A stretch of 64,000 nt of DNA from Acetohalobium arabaticum DSM 5501 (GCF_000144695.1 NC_014378.1:2325289-2389288); one strand, 5' to 3'. Counted from the stretch's first letter, positions 10,822 through 21,019 are shown. The notes: generated from the letters alone by a model not told the origin. Translations and numbers: made by a program.

Positions 10822-11321
10822 TGTACTTGATCACCCAGCTTATCTTCATCAAGGTTTTCTAAATAATTATTGATAGTCTGTTCCTGTAATTCCTTATCAA
10901 TCATTTGATCCACTACTTTCTTAGTCATGTCAACTGAAAGATCAAGTGCTTCATCCTTTAATTTTTCTCTTGCTTTTTGCTTAGCTCTTTCAATTTCATC
11001 TTCCGCCTTTTGAATCTGTCTACTGGCCTCTTCTTTAGCTTCATTGATAATATCATTCTTCTTTCTTTGACCACGGCGGCGTCCTTCCTCAATTATCTCC
11101 TGGGCCTTCTGTTTAGCTTCCTTTAATTCTTGCTTATACTTACTCTTTAATTCTTCCGCCTTTGCTTCCTTCTTTTCTGCTTCCTCTATTTGGTCAGAAA
11201 TATCCTCACTTCGTTGATTCATAAAGTTCGTAATCGGTTCAAACAAAAAGTGACGCAGAATCAAAAATAAAGCTATGAAATTAATTACTTGAAAAAAGAA
11301 GGTCACATCCAAACTAATCAT
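10818..11321 (-). CDS. atpF: F-type ATP synthase b subunit
   Basis: A 167-residue b subunit of the peripheral stalk. One N-terminal membrane helix (about residues 5-25, TFFFQVINFIALFLILRHFLF) is followed by a long charged helix (40-150, continuous Glu/Lys/Ala/Gln) that dimerises and reaches up to delta. The sequence EPITNFMNQRSEDI after the helix is typical. There is a single b gene, so the stalk is expected to be a homodimer. The 120-base gap to atpE contains a perfect inverted repeat, listed separately. Confidence 0.94.
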   Translation of the reverse strand: MISLDVTFFFQVINFIALFLILRHFLFEPITNFMNQRSEDISDQIEEAEKKEAKAEELKSKYKQELKEAKQKAQEIIEEGRRRGQRKKNDIINEAKEEASRQIQKAEDEIERAKQKAREKLKDEALDLSVDMTKKVVDQMIDKELQEQTINNYLENLDEDKLGDQVQ

Positions 11322-11373
11322 TTACCTTCCCTCCTTCCAAAATCAACTTTAATAAAAAGTAATAAGCAAAAGA

Positions 11374-11415
11374 AAATTGAAGATGAATAATGCTAATATC
11401 ATTCATCTTCAATTT
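11374..11415 (-). promoter_or_regulatory. Intercistronic hairpin between atpE and atpF
   Basis: A perfect 15-base-pair inverted repeat, AAATTGAAGATGAAT (11374-11388) with its complement (11401-11415) around a 12-base loop, lies just after the atpE stop. The minus-strand RNA after the stem reads TCTTTTGC, so termination would be weak. A partial attenuator or RNA-stabilising structure fits the operon: the c-subunit genes come before it, and the single-copy stalk genes after it are needed in smaller amounts. Confidence 0.7.
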
Positions 11416-11441
11416 ATCTTAAAAAATGGTCCTACACTTAA

Positions 11442-12277
<836 letters not shown>

Positions 12278-12305
12278 TTAATACCCTCCTTTCTTGAGGG
12301 AGAAG

Positions 12306-13064
12306 TTACTCCATCTCCATTGAAATATAAGTCATAGTCAACATAGTAAAGATAAAGGCCTGTAATACTCCGGCAAATACATCAAAGTAAATACTAGCTA
12401 TCCCCGGAATTATAACAGCCATTACTGAATATAGCAGTCCCATGATAACTACACTTCCTATCATATTACCAAATAAACGAAAGGATAAAGAAACCGGGTC
12501 TGCCAGAGATCCAATTACATTTAGCGGAAACATAAATGGTAGTGGTTCGAAGTATCCTTTGAAATAAGAAGTAATTCCTTTAGATTTAATTCCAAAGAAG
12601 TGGATATTGACGAAAGTAATTGCTCCTAATGCAGCGGTAGTATTTAAATCTGCTGTCGGAGTATATAAATGAAACAAATCCTTACCAGGAATAATTCCTA
12701 CCAAGTTAGCTATAGTAAGATAAATCATTAAAGTACCAATATATGGTGTAAATTTCTTCATTTCTGGTCCCATTGTTGTTCCCACTAAGCCCCGCATTGA
12801 TTCTACAAAAGTTTCAGCCACATTCTGCAAGCTAGCTGTTTTAGGTTGCTCCTTTAAATTTCGCGTAGCTAGCCAAGAAAATATAGTTAAAGCGATTATA
12901 ATTACCCAAGTAGTAGTTACACTAGACTTTACTGGAGCATTAGCAATATGTAACATTCTAGTTAATGCTGTATTAGGAATTTTAAACATCACTTCAGGAG
13001 CAAAAGCATCAGAATTAACGGGATTTAAAAACATCCGTTCTATAAAACGCTGAAAAAAACTCAT
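12306..13064 (-). CDS. atpB: F-type ATP synthase a subunit
   Basis: A 252-residue membrane stator that guides ions past the c ring. It has several hydrophobic helices. The essential Arg lies in SFRLFGNMIGS (about residue 197), and a conserved C-terminal helix holds GVLQAFIFTMLTMTYISM. The amphipathic N-terminus extends past the first helix. It lies directly upstream of the two c genes. The start is the ATG at 13064 behind a GGGGGGGATAG run. Ion specificity cannot be read from this subunit alone. Confidence 0.96.
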   Translation of the reverse strand: MSFFQRFIERMFLNPVNSDAFAPEVMFKIPNTALTRMLHIANAPVKSSVTTTWVIIIALTIFSWLATRNLKEQPKTASLQNVAETFVESMRGLVGTTMGPEMKKFTPYIGTLMIYLTIANLVGIIPGKDLFHLYTPTADLNTTAALGAITFVNIHFFGIKSKGITSYFKGYFEPLPFMFPLNVIGSLADPVSLSFRLFGNMIGSVVIMGLLYSVMAVIIPGIASIYFDVFAGVLQAFIFTMLTMTYISMEME

Positions 13065-13095
13065 CTACTCTATCCCCCCCTTCCTTAAATTCACA

Positions 13096-13473
13096 TTACT
13101 GTTGTTCTTCAGGCCACCAGTTAAAAATATTGATAATTGTAATAACTATTTTAACTGTTAGCATCCCTAATACTGTAGTCAATAAATTCACATCTGGACG
13201 CTTTAAAGCAATATAGAATACAGCAAACCATAAAATATATCTTAATATATAGTTGATAAAAACATAAGCCCCAGCATTAATGGGCTTATATTTAACGGCT
13301 TTAGTTAGTGACAAAGCCAACAAATGAAAATTAATAATACTCATTACACTACCCACTATTAGACCGTATGCACTCCGCATATCAAAAAAGGCCGCCATTA
13401 AGACTAACAAAATTAGATCAATTATAAGTACCCACTTTATTACAAAAACTTTGGTAGCCTTCACTAGCTGCAT
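13096..13473 (-). CDS. atpI: ATP synthase subunit I (AtpI)
   Basis: A 125-residue membrane protein with four predicted helices (VFVIKWVLIIDLILLVLMAAFF, then YGLIVGSVMSIINFHLLALS and two more). AtpI helps assemble the c ring and has been linked to Mg/Ca uptake with AtpZ. Sequence conservation in the family is low. Assignment rests on helix pattern, size and its place between atpZ and atpB. The ATG at 13473 lies ten bases after AGGA; the GTG at 13482 is too close to that site. Confidence 0.8.
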   Translation of the reverse strand: MQLVKATKVFVIKWVLIIDLILLVLMAAFFDMRSAYGLIVGSVMSIINFHLLALSLTKAVKYKPINAGAYVFINYILRYILWFAVFYIALKRPDVNLLTTVLGMLTVKIVITIINIFNWWPEEQQ

Positions 13474-13541
13474 ATTTACCACTTCCTACTGAAATATTCT
13501 AGCCCATATATTCATTATCTTATTTTTTATTATTTATGTTA

Positions 13542-13760
13542 TTAATCACTACTTTGCTGACTTATAATTAACTTATAGGAAGTCCACATCCCAGAAAGAA
13601 CGCCAAGAATAACACCTAAGATCAAAAAAACCCATCCAGTACCAAACCATTTATCAAGTTTATTACCACACCAGACTCCAAAGAAAACGGGAATAATAAT
13701 AACAATCCCTATCTGAGATAACAAAGCTAAAGCTTGTAAAATTTTAAAATTTTCTTTCAT
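13542..13760 (-). CDS. atpZ: AtpZ/AtpI-family small membrane protein
   Basis: 72 residues with two membrane helices (about 10-30, ALLSQIGIVIIIPVFFGVWCG, and 45-62, VFLILGVILGVLSGMW). This is the F0F1-associated AtpZ protein that often opens atp operons. The charged turn NKLDKWFGTG between the helices is typical. It is the first gene after the consensus promoter at 13891-13919, with AGGAGC as ribosome site. Confidence 0.82.
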   Translation of the reverse strand: MKENFKILQALALLSQIGIVIIIPVFFGVWCGNKLDKWFGTGWVFLILGVILGVLSGMWTSYKLIISQQSSD

Positions 13761-13890
13761 TTTTAAGCTCCTAATATAGTCACTTGAATTTTATGACTAC
13801 CTGTCTAACATTATATGTATAATAAGCTTTTATTTATTATATCTAGCCTATTATTTGCTTATAGAAATAATATACTATTACTATCGATTC

Positions 13891-13919
13891 ATTATATCAA
13901 ATACTAATATCTATGTCAA
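13891..13919 (-). promoter_or_regulatory. Sigma-A promoter of the atp operon
   Basis: On the minus strand TTGACA (13914-13919) and TATAAT (13891-13896) are separated by exactly 17 bases, a perfect consensus. The predicted start near 13884 leaves a leader of about 120 bases before atpZ. No other feature is seen between this and the mnaA stop except AT-rich sequence. Confidence 0.9.
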
Positions 13920-14025
13920 GCATAAATTTTAACATTTAAATATCTCTTATTGATTTAAAGCTATGATTAAATAATAACTAATTATTATAATAACAAAAAA
14001 ATAAACACAAATCAAATATTTCCAA

Positions 14026-15162
14026 TTATTTGTTTATGTTATTAAAATATGTAATTAAGAGTTCTCTAATTCTAACAGCAGCTTGACCATCACCGTAAAG
14101 ATCTGTAACCACAGAAGATGATGACGTTATTGGTTGCTCGTGAAGAAGGTTTAATCCTGCTTTTACAATCCTAGTTTTATTAGTCCCCACTAATTGTACA
14201 CTGCCGCTTACAATAGCCTCAGGTCGTTCAGTAGTTTCTCTTAAAAGTAAAGTCGGTTTACCTAGAGAAGAAGCTTCCTCCTGAATTCCACCAGAATCAG
14301 TTAAAATTATATCTGCTCGAACCATTAAATTAATAAACTCTTTATAATTTAGCGGTTCTATTAAATGAACATTAGGAACATCGGATAAAACATTTTTAAC
14401 TATTTTGCTAATCTTGGGATTAGGATGTACGGGAAAAACAACTTCTGCTTGCGGGTAAGATACTACGAGTTCTTTTATTGCTCGACAGATATTAACTAAA
14501 GGCTGACCTAAATTTTCCCGTCGATGAGTCGTTACCAATATTAATTTTTCTTTCAGCAAATCTAAATCATTAATAACTCCTTTAGAAAATCTATAATCTT
14601 TCTCATAAATCTCTAACAGAGCATCCACAATAGTATTCCCTGTTATAAAAACCTGAGATTCATCTATCCCTTCCTGCAAAAGATTGTTTTTAGCTTGTTC
14701 AGTAGGAGCAAAGTGCATTTCTGTTAATACCCCGCATAAACGACGATTCATTTCTTCTGGAAAAGGGTCATACTTCTCATAAGTCCTTAATCCAGCTTCA
14801 ACATGTCCAATTGGAATTTGAGCATAAAAAGCTGCTAATGAACTGGTAAAAGTAGTTGTAGTATCGCCATGAACTAAGACTAAATCAGGTTCCTCCTGCT
14901 CAAACAGTGGTTTTAATTGCTGTAAAATTTTGATAGTAATTTGGCTTAAATTCTGTTTAGGCTTCATAATATCTAAATCATAATCAACCTCTAACTGGAA
15001 TAATTCTAATACCTGATCTAATAATTCACGGTGTTGAGCGGTAGTTATAACAACTGGATTTAAGTTTTGACTCTGCTTTAATTCTTTGACCACTGGTGCC
15101 ATCTTAATTGCTTCCGGTCTAGTTCCAAATATAATAGCTACTTTCTTAATCTCTTCCACCAC
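14026..15162 (-). CDS. mnaA: UDP-N-acetylglucosamine 2-epimerase
   Basis: A 378-residue non-hydrolysing epimerase interconverting UDP-GlcNAc and UDP-ManNAc for cell-wall or capsular glycans. Landmarks are IIFGTRPEAIKMAPVV near the N-terminus, VLVHGDTTTTFTSSLAAFY, GHVEAGLRT and ILTDSGGIQEEASSLGKPTL, which carry the substrate-binding residues. Length is normal. The start is a GTG (15162 or 15159) inside a GAGGTGGTGG ribosome region, so the exact first codon is uncertain. Neighbours are tagO-like upstream and the atp operon downstream, as in B. subtilis mnaA. Confidence 0.94.
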   Translation of the reverse strand: MVEEIKKVAIIFGTRPEAIKMAPVVKELKQSQNLNPVVITTAQHRELLDQVLELFQLEVDYDLDIMKPKQNLSQITIKILQQLKPLFEQEEPDLVLVHGDTTTTFTSSLAAFYAQIPIGHVEAGLRTYEKYDPFPEEMNRRLCGVLTEMHFAPTEQAKNNLLQEGIDESQVFITGNTIVDALLEIYEKDYRFSKGVINDLDLLKEKLILVTTHRRENLGQPLVNICRAIKELVVSYPQAEVVFPVHPNPKISKIVKNVLSDVPNVHLIEPLNYKEFINLMVRADIILTDSGGIQEEASSLGKPTLLLRETTERPEAIVSGSVQLVGTNKTRIVKAGLNLLHEQPITSSSSVVTDLYGDGQAAVRIRELLITYFNNINK

Positions 15163-15222
15163 CTCTAACTCAGATGATTTCCACTAATTATTATATTAAC
15201 TTTAACACCAATTATGCATAAA

Positions 15223-15252
15223 ACCGACTAGTTTAAACATAAACCAGTCGGT
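15223..15252 (-). terminator. Terminator-like hairpin after the tagO gene
   Basis: ACCGACTaGTTT (15223-15234) pairs with AAACcAGTCGGT (15241-15252). On the minus strand only TTTTATG follows, so the U-tract is short. It lies between the WecA/TagO gene and mnaA. Confidence 0.6.
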
Positions 15253-15270
15253 ATTTATAACTAATTGATG

Positions 15271-16317
15271 TTAGTTAATACTTTTATAATTTTCTTCTCT
15301 GGAATCTAAGTTTAATTCTATAACTCCTAACTTATAGGAACCATAAAACAGAATTACAGCTAGAATAGCCAACACTCCAAAGGCTTGGAGCTCCGAAACA
15401 CCATTGACAGCAATAGCTACTAATCCCAAAGATAAACTGATTAAATAAACTACTATTACCGTTTCTTTATGGCTTAAACCTAATTCTAATAATCGGTGGT
15501 GTAGATGGCCTCGATCAGCCTGAAATAAAGGTTCACCTTTCTGCCGGCGCCTAATAATAGCAAAGGCTGTATCAAAGATCGGAACACCTAAAGCTAAAAT
15601 AGGAACTACTAAGGTTGCTGCTGCTGCACTCTTCAATGCTCCCAGTGCCGAAATAGCAGCCAACAAAAATCCCAAAAATAAGGAACCGGTATCCCCCATG
15701 AATATCTGGGCCGGATTAAAATTATACTGTAGAAATCCTATACAGGCTCCAGCTACAGCAATCGTTAATATTATTACCAATAACTCGGCTTCCTGAATAG
15801 CTACTACTAAAAGTGTTACAGCAGCAATTGTTGATACTCCTGCTGCTAAACCGTCCAAACCATCAATTAAATTAACAGTATTGGTAATAGCCACTAACCA
15901 AAAAACAGTAAACGGAATACTTAAAGCCCCTAAATAGAACACTCCTCCCAAAGGATTAGTAATAAACTCTATCTTAATTCCAAAGGAGGTAACTAATAGA
16001 GCAGCTATAATCTGCCAGATAAATTTGCTGGTTGGAGATAGTCCTCTTAAATCATCAATTAAACCAATAACCAGCATTAATGTACTACTAATTATAATTC
16101 CTAATAATTTAGAATTAATACCAGCTGTAAACAAAACCGCAGCTATAACTCCTACATAGATTGCTAAACCGCCCAAATTGACAACTGGATGCTGATTAAC
16201 TCTGCGGGTATTAGGATAATCCACTGCTCCAACCTGCCGGGCTATCCTGCCAGCTACCGGAGTTGAAACATAAGTAAGAATTACAGCAATTAAGAAACAA
16301 AGAATATAGCTTTCCAC
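15271..16317 (-). CDS. tagO: Undecaprenyl-phosphate GlcNAc-1-phosphate transferase (WecA/TagO family)
   Basis: About 348 residues and roughly ten membrane helices. The enzyme moves GlcNAc-1-phosphate from UDP-GlcNAc to undecaprenyl phosphate, starting teichoic acid or polysaccharide synthesis at the inner face of the membrane. Motifs: GGLAIYVGV after PNTRRVNQHP, LIDDLRGLSPTSKFI, NTVNLIDGLDGLAAGV and FMGDTGSLFLGF. The Asp-rich motifs bind Mg. The cytoplasmic HLHHRLLELGLSH loop (HIHHRL-type) marks WecA/TagO rather than MraY. The preferred start is the GTG at 16317, eight bases after AAAGGA; the ATG at 16326 overlaps that site. mnaA next to it supports a wall-glycan role. Confidence 0.92.
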   Translation of the reverse strand: MESYILCFLIAVILTYVSTPVAGRIARQVGAVDYPNTRRVNQHPVVNLGGLAIYVGVIAAVLFTAGINSKLLGIIISSTLMLVIGLIDDLRGLSPTSKFIWQIIAALLVTSFGIKIEFITNPLGGVFYLGALSIPFTVFWLVAITNTVNLIDGLDGLAAGVSTIAAVTLLVVAIQEAELLVIILTIAVAGACIGFLQYNFNPAQIFMGDTGSLFLGFLLAAISALGALKSAAAATLVVPILALGVPIFDTAFAIIRRRQKGEPLFQADRGHLHHRLLELGLSHKETVIVVYLISLSLGLVAIAVNGVSELQAFGVLAILAVILFYGSYKLGVIELNLDSREENYKSIN

Positions 16318-16394
16318 TGCTTTCATCCTTTCTAATCAACACTTCTATCCCTTATTTTATAAAGTTTCTACCCAGTTGTCAATTCCATCTTATA

Positions 16395-16874
16395 TCATTT
16401 ATTAAACCTTTTAACTCCAACACCGGCTTCTTCCAGCATAGAGGCTGATAATTCATCCGGATAAGAGCCGCCAATTATTATCTCATCGATACCAGCATTA
16501 ATAATCATCTTAGCACAGACTACACAGGGCTGATGAGTACAGTAAAGAGTTGCCCCATCAATAGAAGTTCCATGTAAAGCAGCCTGAATAATAGCATTCT
16601 GTTCAGCATGCAGTCCGCGGCATAATTCATGTCGCTGGCCGGAAGGTATATTCCGTTCTTCTCTAATACAGCCGGTTTCGCTGCAGTGTTTTAGACCGCT
16701 GGGCGCACCGTTATAACCTGTAGCCAAAACTCTTCCTTCCTTCACCAACAAAGCCCCTACCTTTCTTCGCAAGCAAGTAGAACGTTTAGCCACAACTGAA
16801 GTAAGTTCCATAAAGTATTGGTCCCAGCTAGGTCTATCATCTACCTCTGGTTCTTCTATGCTATTTAGTTCCAT
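16395..16874 (-). CDS. comEB: Deoxycytidylate (dCMP) deaminase, ComEB family
   Basis: About 159 residues. It converts dCMP to dUMP, feeding dTMP synthesis. The zinc-binding deaminase motifs are HAEQNAI (His and the proton-carrying Glu) and [10 protein letters not shown] (two Cys ligands). The N-terminal [24 protein letters not shown] is family-typical. The proposed ATG at 16874 lies inside the end of upp (14-base overlap) with GGTGAT eight bases upstream; an ATG at 16892 is possible. It is co-transcribed with upp and glyA. Confidence 0.93.
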   Translation of the reverse strand: MELNSIEEPEVDDRPSWDQYFMELTSVVAKRSTCLRRKVGALLVKEGRVLATGYNGAPSGLKHCSETGCIREERNIPSGQRHELCRGLHAEQNAIIQAALHGTSIDGATLYCTHQPCVVCAKMIINAGIDEIIIGGSYPDELSASMLEEAGVGVKRFNK

Positions 16875-17490
16875 AGAGTCTATCACCAGCATCGCCTAAA
16901 CCAGGTACAATATAGGCATGATCATTTAACTTTTCATCTATTGCCGGAGTATAGATATCCACATCAGGATGTGCTTCCTGCAGTCTCTCTACTCCTTCAG
17001 GAGCTGCAATCAAACAGACAAACTTGATATTCTTACCGCCGCGGTCCTTAACAAACTGGATTCCAGCTTCAGCTGAACCGCCGGTTGCCAACATAGGGTC
17101 GACTACAAGCAATTCTCTATTCTCTATATCGGCTGGCATCTTACAGTAATACTCTACCGGTTCTAAAGTATCTGGATCTCGATAAAGACCAACATGTCCT
17201 ACCTTAGCTGCCGGAATTAATTTCAAAATACCATCTACCATACCTAAACCGGCCCGCAGAATAGGTACTATACCTAATTTCTTACCAGCAATAACCTGAG
17301 ATTCAGTCTTTGTTACCGGCGTTTCAACCTCAACATCACATAAAGGAAGATCACGAGTAACTTCATAAGCTAATAATGTAGAAACTTCTTCAACTAATTC
17401 CCTAAACATCTTAGATCCTGTGCTTTTATCGCGGATATGTGTTAATTTATGCTGGATTAATGGATGCTCAATAACATGGACTTCACTCAT
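16861..17490 (-). CDS. upp: Uracil phosphoribosyltransferase
   Basis: A 209-residue salvage enzyme making UMP from uracil and PRPP. The PRPP loop [12 protein letters not shown] is at about residue 127, and the uracil-binding C-terminus has [13 protein letters not shown]. Length and both motifs match the bacterial enzyme. AAGGGGGAAAT precedes the ATG. It lies between glyA and comEB, the order seen in B. subtilis (glyA-upp). Confidence 0.97.
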   Translation of the reverse strand: MSEVHVIEHPLIQHKLTHIRDKSTGSKMFRELVEEVSTLLAYEVTRDLPLCDVEVETPVTKTESQVIAGKKLGIVPILRAGLGMVDGILKLIPAAKVGHVGLYRDPDTLEPVEYYCKMPADIENRELLVVDPMLATGGSAEAGIQFVKDRGGKNIKFVCLIAAPEGVERLQEAHPDVDIYTPAIDEKLNDHAYIVPGLGDAGDRLYGTK

Positions 17491-17509
17491 TATTTATTTC
17501 CCCCTTAGC

Positions 17510-18763
17510 CTATTTTTGGTGTAATGGAAACTTAGCTGTTAATTCTTTGACTTCCTCTTTTACTTCTGCTTTTATTTCTTCATCATCTATATTATTTAAA
17601 ACTTTAACAATTAAGCTACCGATCCTTTTCATCTCTTCTTCTTCCATTCCTCTAGTCGTTACTGCCGGGGTTCCGATTCTGATGCCGCTAGTTACTTTAG
17701 GACTTCTCTCTTCAAAAGGAACAGTATTCTTGTTAACTGTAATACCTACTTCATCCAATGCCTCTTCTGCTGCCAGGCCGGTAATCTCTTTGTCAGTTAG
17801 ATTAACTAATAATAGATGATTATCTGTACCATTAGATACTAACTTATAACCGCCGCTTTTGATCTCCTCAGCTAAAGCTTGGGCATTATCAATAATCTGC
17901 TGCTGATAATCATTAAATTCCGGCCGTAGAGCTTCCTTAAAGGCAACAGCCTTAGCAGCGATAATATGCATCAATGGACCGCCCTGAATTCCAGGAAATA
18001 TAGCTTTATCGATCTGTGAAGCAAACTCTTCTTGGCAGAGAATCATACCTGCTCTTGGTCCGCGCAGAGTCTTGTGTGTAGTAGTTGTTACAAATTCAGC
18101 ATATTCTACCGGATTAGAATGTAGGTCAGCAGCAATCAATCCAGCAATATGGGCCATATCAACCATCAAGTAAGCCCCTACTTCATCAGCTACCTCTCTG
18201 AACTTAGCAAAATCTATTTCCCGGGGATAGGCACTGGCTCCAGCAACAATAAGCTTGGGCTGATGCTCCTTAGCCAATTCAAGTAACTGGTCATAATCTA
18301 TCCTTTCTGTCTCTTTGTTAACACCATAACTTACAAAGTTAAACTGCTTACCAGAAAAGTTAACCTTGCTGCCGTGGGTTAAATGTCCGCCGTGGGTTAA
18401 ATCCATACCCAGAACTGTATCTCCATGTTCTAGGACTGCAAAGTAAACAGCAGCATTGGCCTGAGAACCAGAGTGAGGTTGGACATTGGCATGGTCAGCC
18501 CCAAATAATTCCTTAGCCCGACTGATAGCCAGCTTTTCAGCCTCATCTATAACTCCACAACCGCCGTAATACCGAGCATCCGGATATCCTTCAGCATACT
18601 TATTAGTCAAAACAGTTCCCATAGCTGCCAATACAGCTTCACTAACAAAGTTCTCCGAAGCAATTAATTCTATTGTCCCTTTCTGTCTTTCTTCTTCTTT
18701 GGCCACAACCTCTGCTATTTCAGAATCTATTTCTTCTAACTGTTTTACATTGTTTTCATTCAT
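17510..18763 (-). CDS. glyA: Serine hydroxymethyltransferase
   Basis: A 417-residue PLP enzyme interconverting serine and glycine with tetrahydrofolate. It is the main source of one-carbon units and links to glycine in an organism that also reduces betaine. [20 protein letters not shown] starts the fold, and the PLP lysine is in [15 protein letters not shown] (about residue 225). Start ATG at 18763 is nine bases after AGAAAGGA; an upstream TTG overlaps that site. No glycine riboswitch is visible in the short gap before it. Confidence 0.97.
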   Translation of the reverse strand: MNENNVKQLEEIDSEIAEVVAKEEERQKGTIELIASENFVSEAVLAAMGTVLTNKYAEGYPDARYYGGCGVIDEAEKLAISRAKELFGADHANVQPHSGSQANAAVYFAVLEHGDTVLGMDLTHGGHLTHGSKVNFSGKQFNFVSYGVNKETERIDYDQLLELAKEHQPKLIVAGASAYPREIDFAKFREVADEVGAYLMVDMAHIAGLIAADLHSNPVEYAEFVTTTTHKTLRGPRAGMILCQEEFASQIDKAIFPGIQGGPLMHIIAAKAVAFKEALRPEFNDYQQQIIDNAQALAEEIKSGGYKLVSNGTDNHLLLVNLTDKEITGLAAEEALDEVGITVNKNTVPFEERSPKVTSGIRIGTPAVTTRGMEEEEMKRIGSLIVKVLNNIDDEEIKAEVKEEVKELTAKFPLHQK

Positions 18764-18787
18764 AAGTATCAATCCTTTCTATCATCA

Positions 18788-19222
18788 CTATTCAATCTCT
18801 TTAATCTTATTAATCCTTCTGGCATGTCTGCCGCCGTGGAATTCAGTATCCAGCCATACCTTGACTATTTCCAAAGCCAACTGTTTACCTATTACTCTAT
18901 CTCCCATTGTTAAGAGATTGGAGTCATTATGTTCTCTAGTAGCCTTAGCCGAAAATATATCATGGCATAAAGCAGCTCTGACACCTTTGAACTTATTGGC
19001 AGTGATTGACATTCCAATTCCGGTTCCACAGATTAAGATTCCGCGTTCATACTTACCTTCTGATACAGCTTCAGCTACTGGAATTGCAATATCAGGATAA
19101 TCAACTGAATCGGTAGAATAGGCTCCAAAGTCCTTATAATCTATTCTAGCTTCCTCTAAGTATCTCTTTACTTCTTCTTTTAATTCATACCCTCCGTGAT
19201 CACTTCCTAAAGCTACTTTCAT
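18788..19222 (-). CDS. rpiB: Ribose-5-phosphate isomerase B
   Basis: A 144-residue RpiB/LacAB-family isomerase interconverting ribose-5-P and ribulose-5-P. The start MKVALGSDHGGYELKEEV has the substrate Asp-His, and the active-site Cys lies in CGTGIGMSITANK. The His-Asn-Asp stretch REHNDSNLLTMGDRVIG is conserved. GGAGG lies eight bases before the ATG at 19222. It follows the ywlE-like gene, as in Bacillus. Confidence 0.95.
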   Translation of the reverse strand: MKVALGSDHGGYELKEEVKRYLEEARIDYKDFGAYSTDSVDYPDIAIPVAEAVSEGKYERGILICGTGIGMSITANKFKGVRAALCHDIFSAKATREHNDSNLLTMGDRVIGKQLALEIVKVWLDTEFHGGRHARRINKIKEIE

Positions 19223-19241
19223 AATTTCAACCTCCATGCAG

Positions 19242-19922
19242 TTATTCAATCTTCTCCAATAATAACTTGATATATTCCTCTAATTCTTCAGCACATTGCC
19301 GATAAACAGAAGCTGGTTGTCCAAATGGATCACTTATATCTAGATTCTGAACTTTACTCTGTAAAGTATTCAATCTTTCTTTATCCTCTGCTATCTCGTC
19401 GGATAATTCTCCTTCTAATCGGTTTAACTCATCCTCTACTTCTCCAATCTCCTGAATTAATTCTTGATGCCTCTTCCGTAACCGTTCAATCTTAGCTCCC
19501 TTTTCATCTAAAAACTTCTCCCGTTGATTGCTGATGCGTTTATAAATTTCATCTATCTCATCTGTTATCTCCTCTAACTCATCTATCTCCTCTACAAATT
19601 CTTTTAAGGTAAAGACTTTATTTTCACTGTCAGCAAACATATTAAGGATTGAATTCTTATGTTGATGGGTCATTGTCAATATTAAATCAGATGTTCTTAC
19701 TAAATCTTCAGTCAGTTTTTGGGATTGATGGTCTGAAATATCTATCCCCTTTTCGGACATTATCTGTTCTGCTTGTGGAGCAGCATTCTTACCGTTGACA
19801 GCTGAAACTCCTGCTGACATAACTTCATATTCTTCTGATTTATCTAGGTCTCTAAAGATATATTCTGCCATGCTACTGCGGCATGTATTCCCTGTACAGA
19901 CAAATAATATATTTACCCCCAT
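19242..19922 (-). CDS. ywlE: Low-molecular-weight protein phosphatase with coiled-coil insertion
   Basis: A 226-residue phosphatase of the LMW-PTP / arsenate reductase fold; the YwlE branch removes phosphate from arginine. The P-loop CTGNTCRS begins at Cys9 with Arg15, and the general-acid Asp is in DPFGQP (Asp198). Thr11 next to the P-loop Cys pair is the feature linked to phospho-Arg in YwlE, so arginine phosphatase is plausible. It is about 75 residues longer than usual. Residues about 110-193 form a Glu/Lys/Leu-rich predicted coiled coil inserted just before the acid loop. Conserved order with sua5 upstream and rpiB downstream. Confidence 0.87.
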   Translation of the reverse strand: MGVNILFVCTGNTCRSSMAEYIFRDLDKSEEYEVMSAGVSAVNGKNAAPQAEQIMSEKGIDISDHQSQKLTEDLVRTSDLILTMTHQHKNSILNMFADSENKVFTLKEFVEEIDELEEITDEIDEIYKRISNQREKFLDEKGAKIERLRKRHQELIQEIGEVEDELNRLEGELSDEIAEDKERLNTLQSKVQNLDISDPFGQPASVYRQCAEELEEYIKLLLEKIE

Positions 19923-19963
19923 TGCTCACCCCCCAATACTGTTAAAATCATAAAATAAGCAGC

Positions 19964-21019
19964 CTATACCCTAATCACCTGATAGCCAGCAGCTTTTCGT
20001 AATCTATTCATAATAGCTAAGCCTAATCCCTGGTTAGATACTCCTTCTATTAATATAATGTCTACTCCTGAGTCATCAAAGCTGCGCAAAAGCCTAAATA
20101 GATTAGCACTTATAACCGATAATTTATCTCTACTTCCCATAACCTGGACTTGGCCTGCAGTATAGAAGTTACTATTCTCCTCTGTAGCCATAATTCCAAC
20201 CTGATATCCTTCAGCCAAGTATTCATCGGCTAATTTAGTAATCTTGTGGGCTATTCTTTCAGCTTCTCCCTCTACTAAGATCACATCTGCTTCTGGCGAA
20301 TAATGTTTGTACTTCATGCCGGGAGCTAAAGCTGATTTATTTTCTGATTCTAGCTCGGCTTTAACAGCTGAATCAATATCAACCTCACCCAATACCTCTG
20401 TCAGTTCCTGATAGGTAATACCGCCAGGCCTAAGCAGAGTAGGTCGATCTTCAACTAAACTGATAACTGTAGATTCAACACCGACTCCAGTCTGTCCGCC
20501 GTCAATTATAGCTTCGATTCTACCACCCAGATCAGTAACAACATGCTGGGCTAAAGTCGGACTTGGACGGCCGGATAGATTAGCACTAGGAGCAGCTACT
20601 GGCAGTTGACAGCGATTCAATAAATCTAAGGCTACTTTATGATCAGGCAGTCTAACTGCTATCGTATCAAGACCGCCAGTAGTTATATCAGGAACTATCT
20701 CCTTCTTCTTTAAGACTAAAGTTAAAGGGCCCGGCCAGAATCTATCACTCAATAATTTAACCTGGTTCGGTACTTTTAATACTAATTTATCTAATTGTGA
20801 TAAAGAAGCTATATGTACTATTAATGGATTATCTGCCGGTCTTCCTTTAGCAGTAAAGATTTTATTCACTGCTTCAGCATCTAAAGCATTAGCCCCTAAT
20901 CCATAAACAGTCTCTGTTGGAAAGGCTACTAATCCTCCATCTGTCAAGATACTGCTGCATTCCGAAATAGCATTTCTATCATCTAAATTGAATAACCTTG
21001 TCCCCTTAATTACTTCCAT
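19964..21019 (-). CDS. ywlC: L-threonylcarbamoyladenylate synthase (Sua5/YwlC type)
   Basis: About 351 residues. It makes threonylcarbamoyl-AMP from threonine, bicarbonate and ATP for the t6A37 modification of tRNAs. The YrdC domain covers about 1-205 (GGLVAFPTETVYGLGANA, KGRPADNPLIVHI, LPVAAPSANLSGRPSPT, HYSPEA after the linker), and a Rossmann-like Sua5 domain follows (235-351). The ATG at 21019 overlaps the prmC stop by 14 bases. A longer reading from 21043 is open but less likely. The prfA-prmC-sua5 order is widely conserved. Confidence 0.94.
   Translation of the reverse strand: MEVIKGTRLFNLDDRNAISECSSILTDGGLVAFPTETVYGLGANALDAEAVNKIFTAKGRPADNPLIVHIASLSQLDKLVLKVPNQVKLLSDRFWPGPLTLVLKKKEIVPDITTGGLDTIAVRLPDHKVALDLLNRCQLPVAAPSANLSGRPSPTLAQHVVTDLGGRIEAIIDGGQTGVGVESTVISLVEDRPTLLRPGGITYQELTEVLGEVDIDSAVKAELESENKSALAPGMKYKHYSPEADVILVEGEAERIAHKITKLADEYLAEGYQVGIMATEENSNFYTAGQVQVMGSRDKLSVISANLFRLLRSFDDSGVDIILIEGVSNQGLGLAIMNRLRKAAGYQVIRV

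Noticed and set aside
13996-14034. Terminator after mnaA (CAAATA/TATTTG with a T-rich tail)
   Set aside because: The six-pair A/T stem is too weak to claim in sequence this AT-rich.
18764-18787. Glycine riboswitch before glyA
   Set aside because: Only 24 bases separate rpiB and glyA; no aptamer fits.
18699-19100. Long plus-strand open frame across glyA and rpiB
   Set aside because: It lies antisense to two well-conserved genes and has no ribosome site or recognisable motif.
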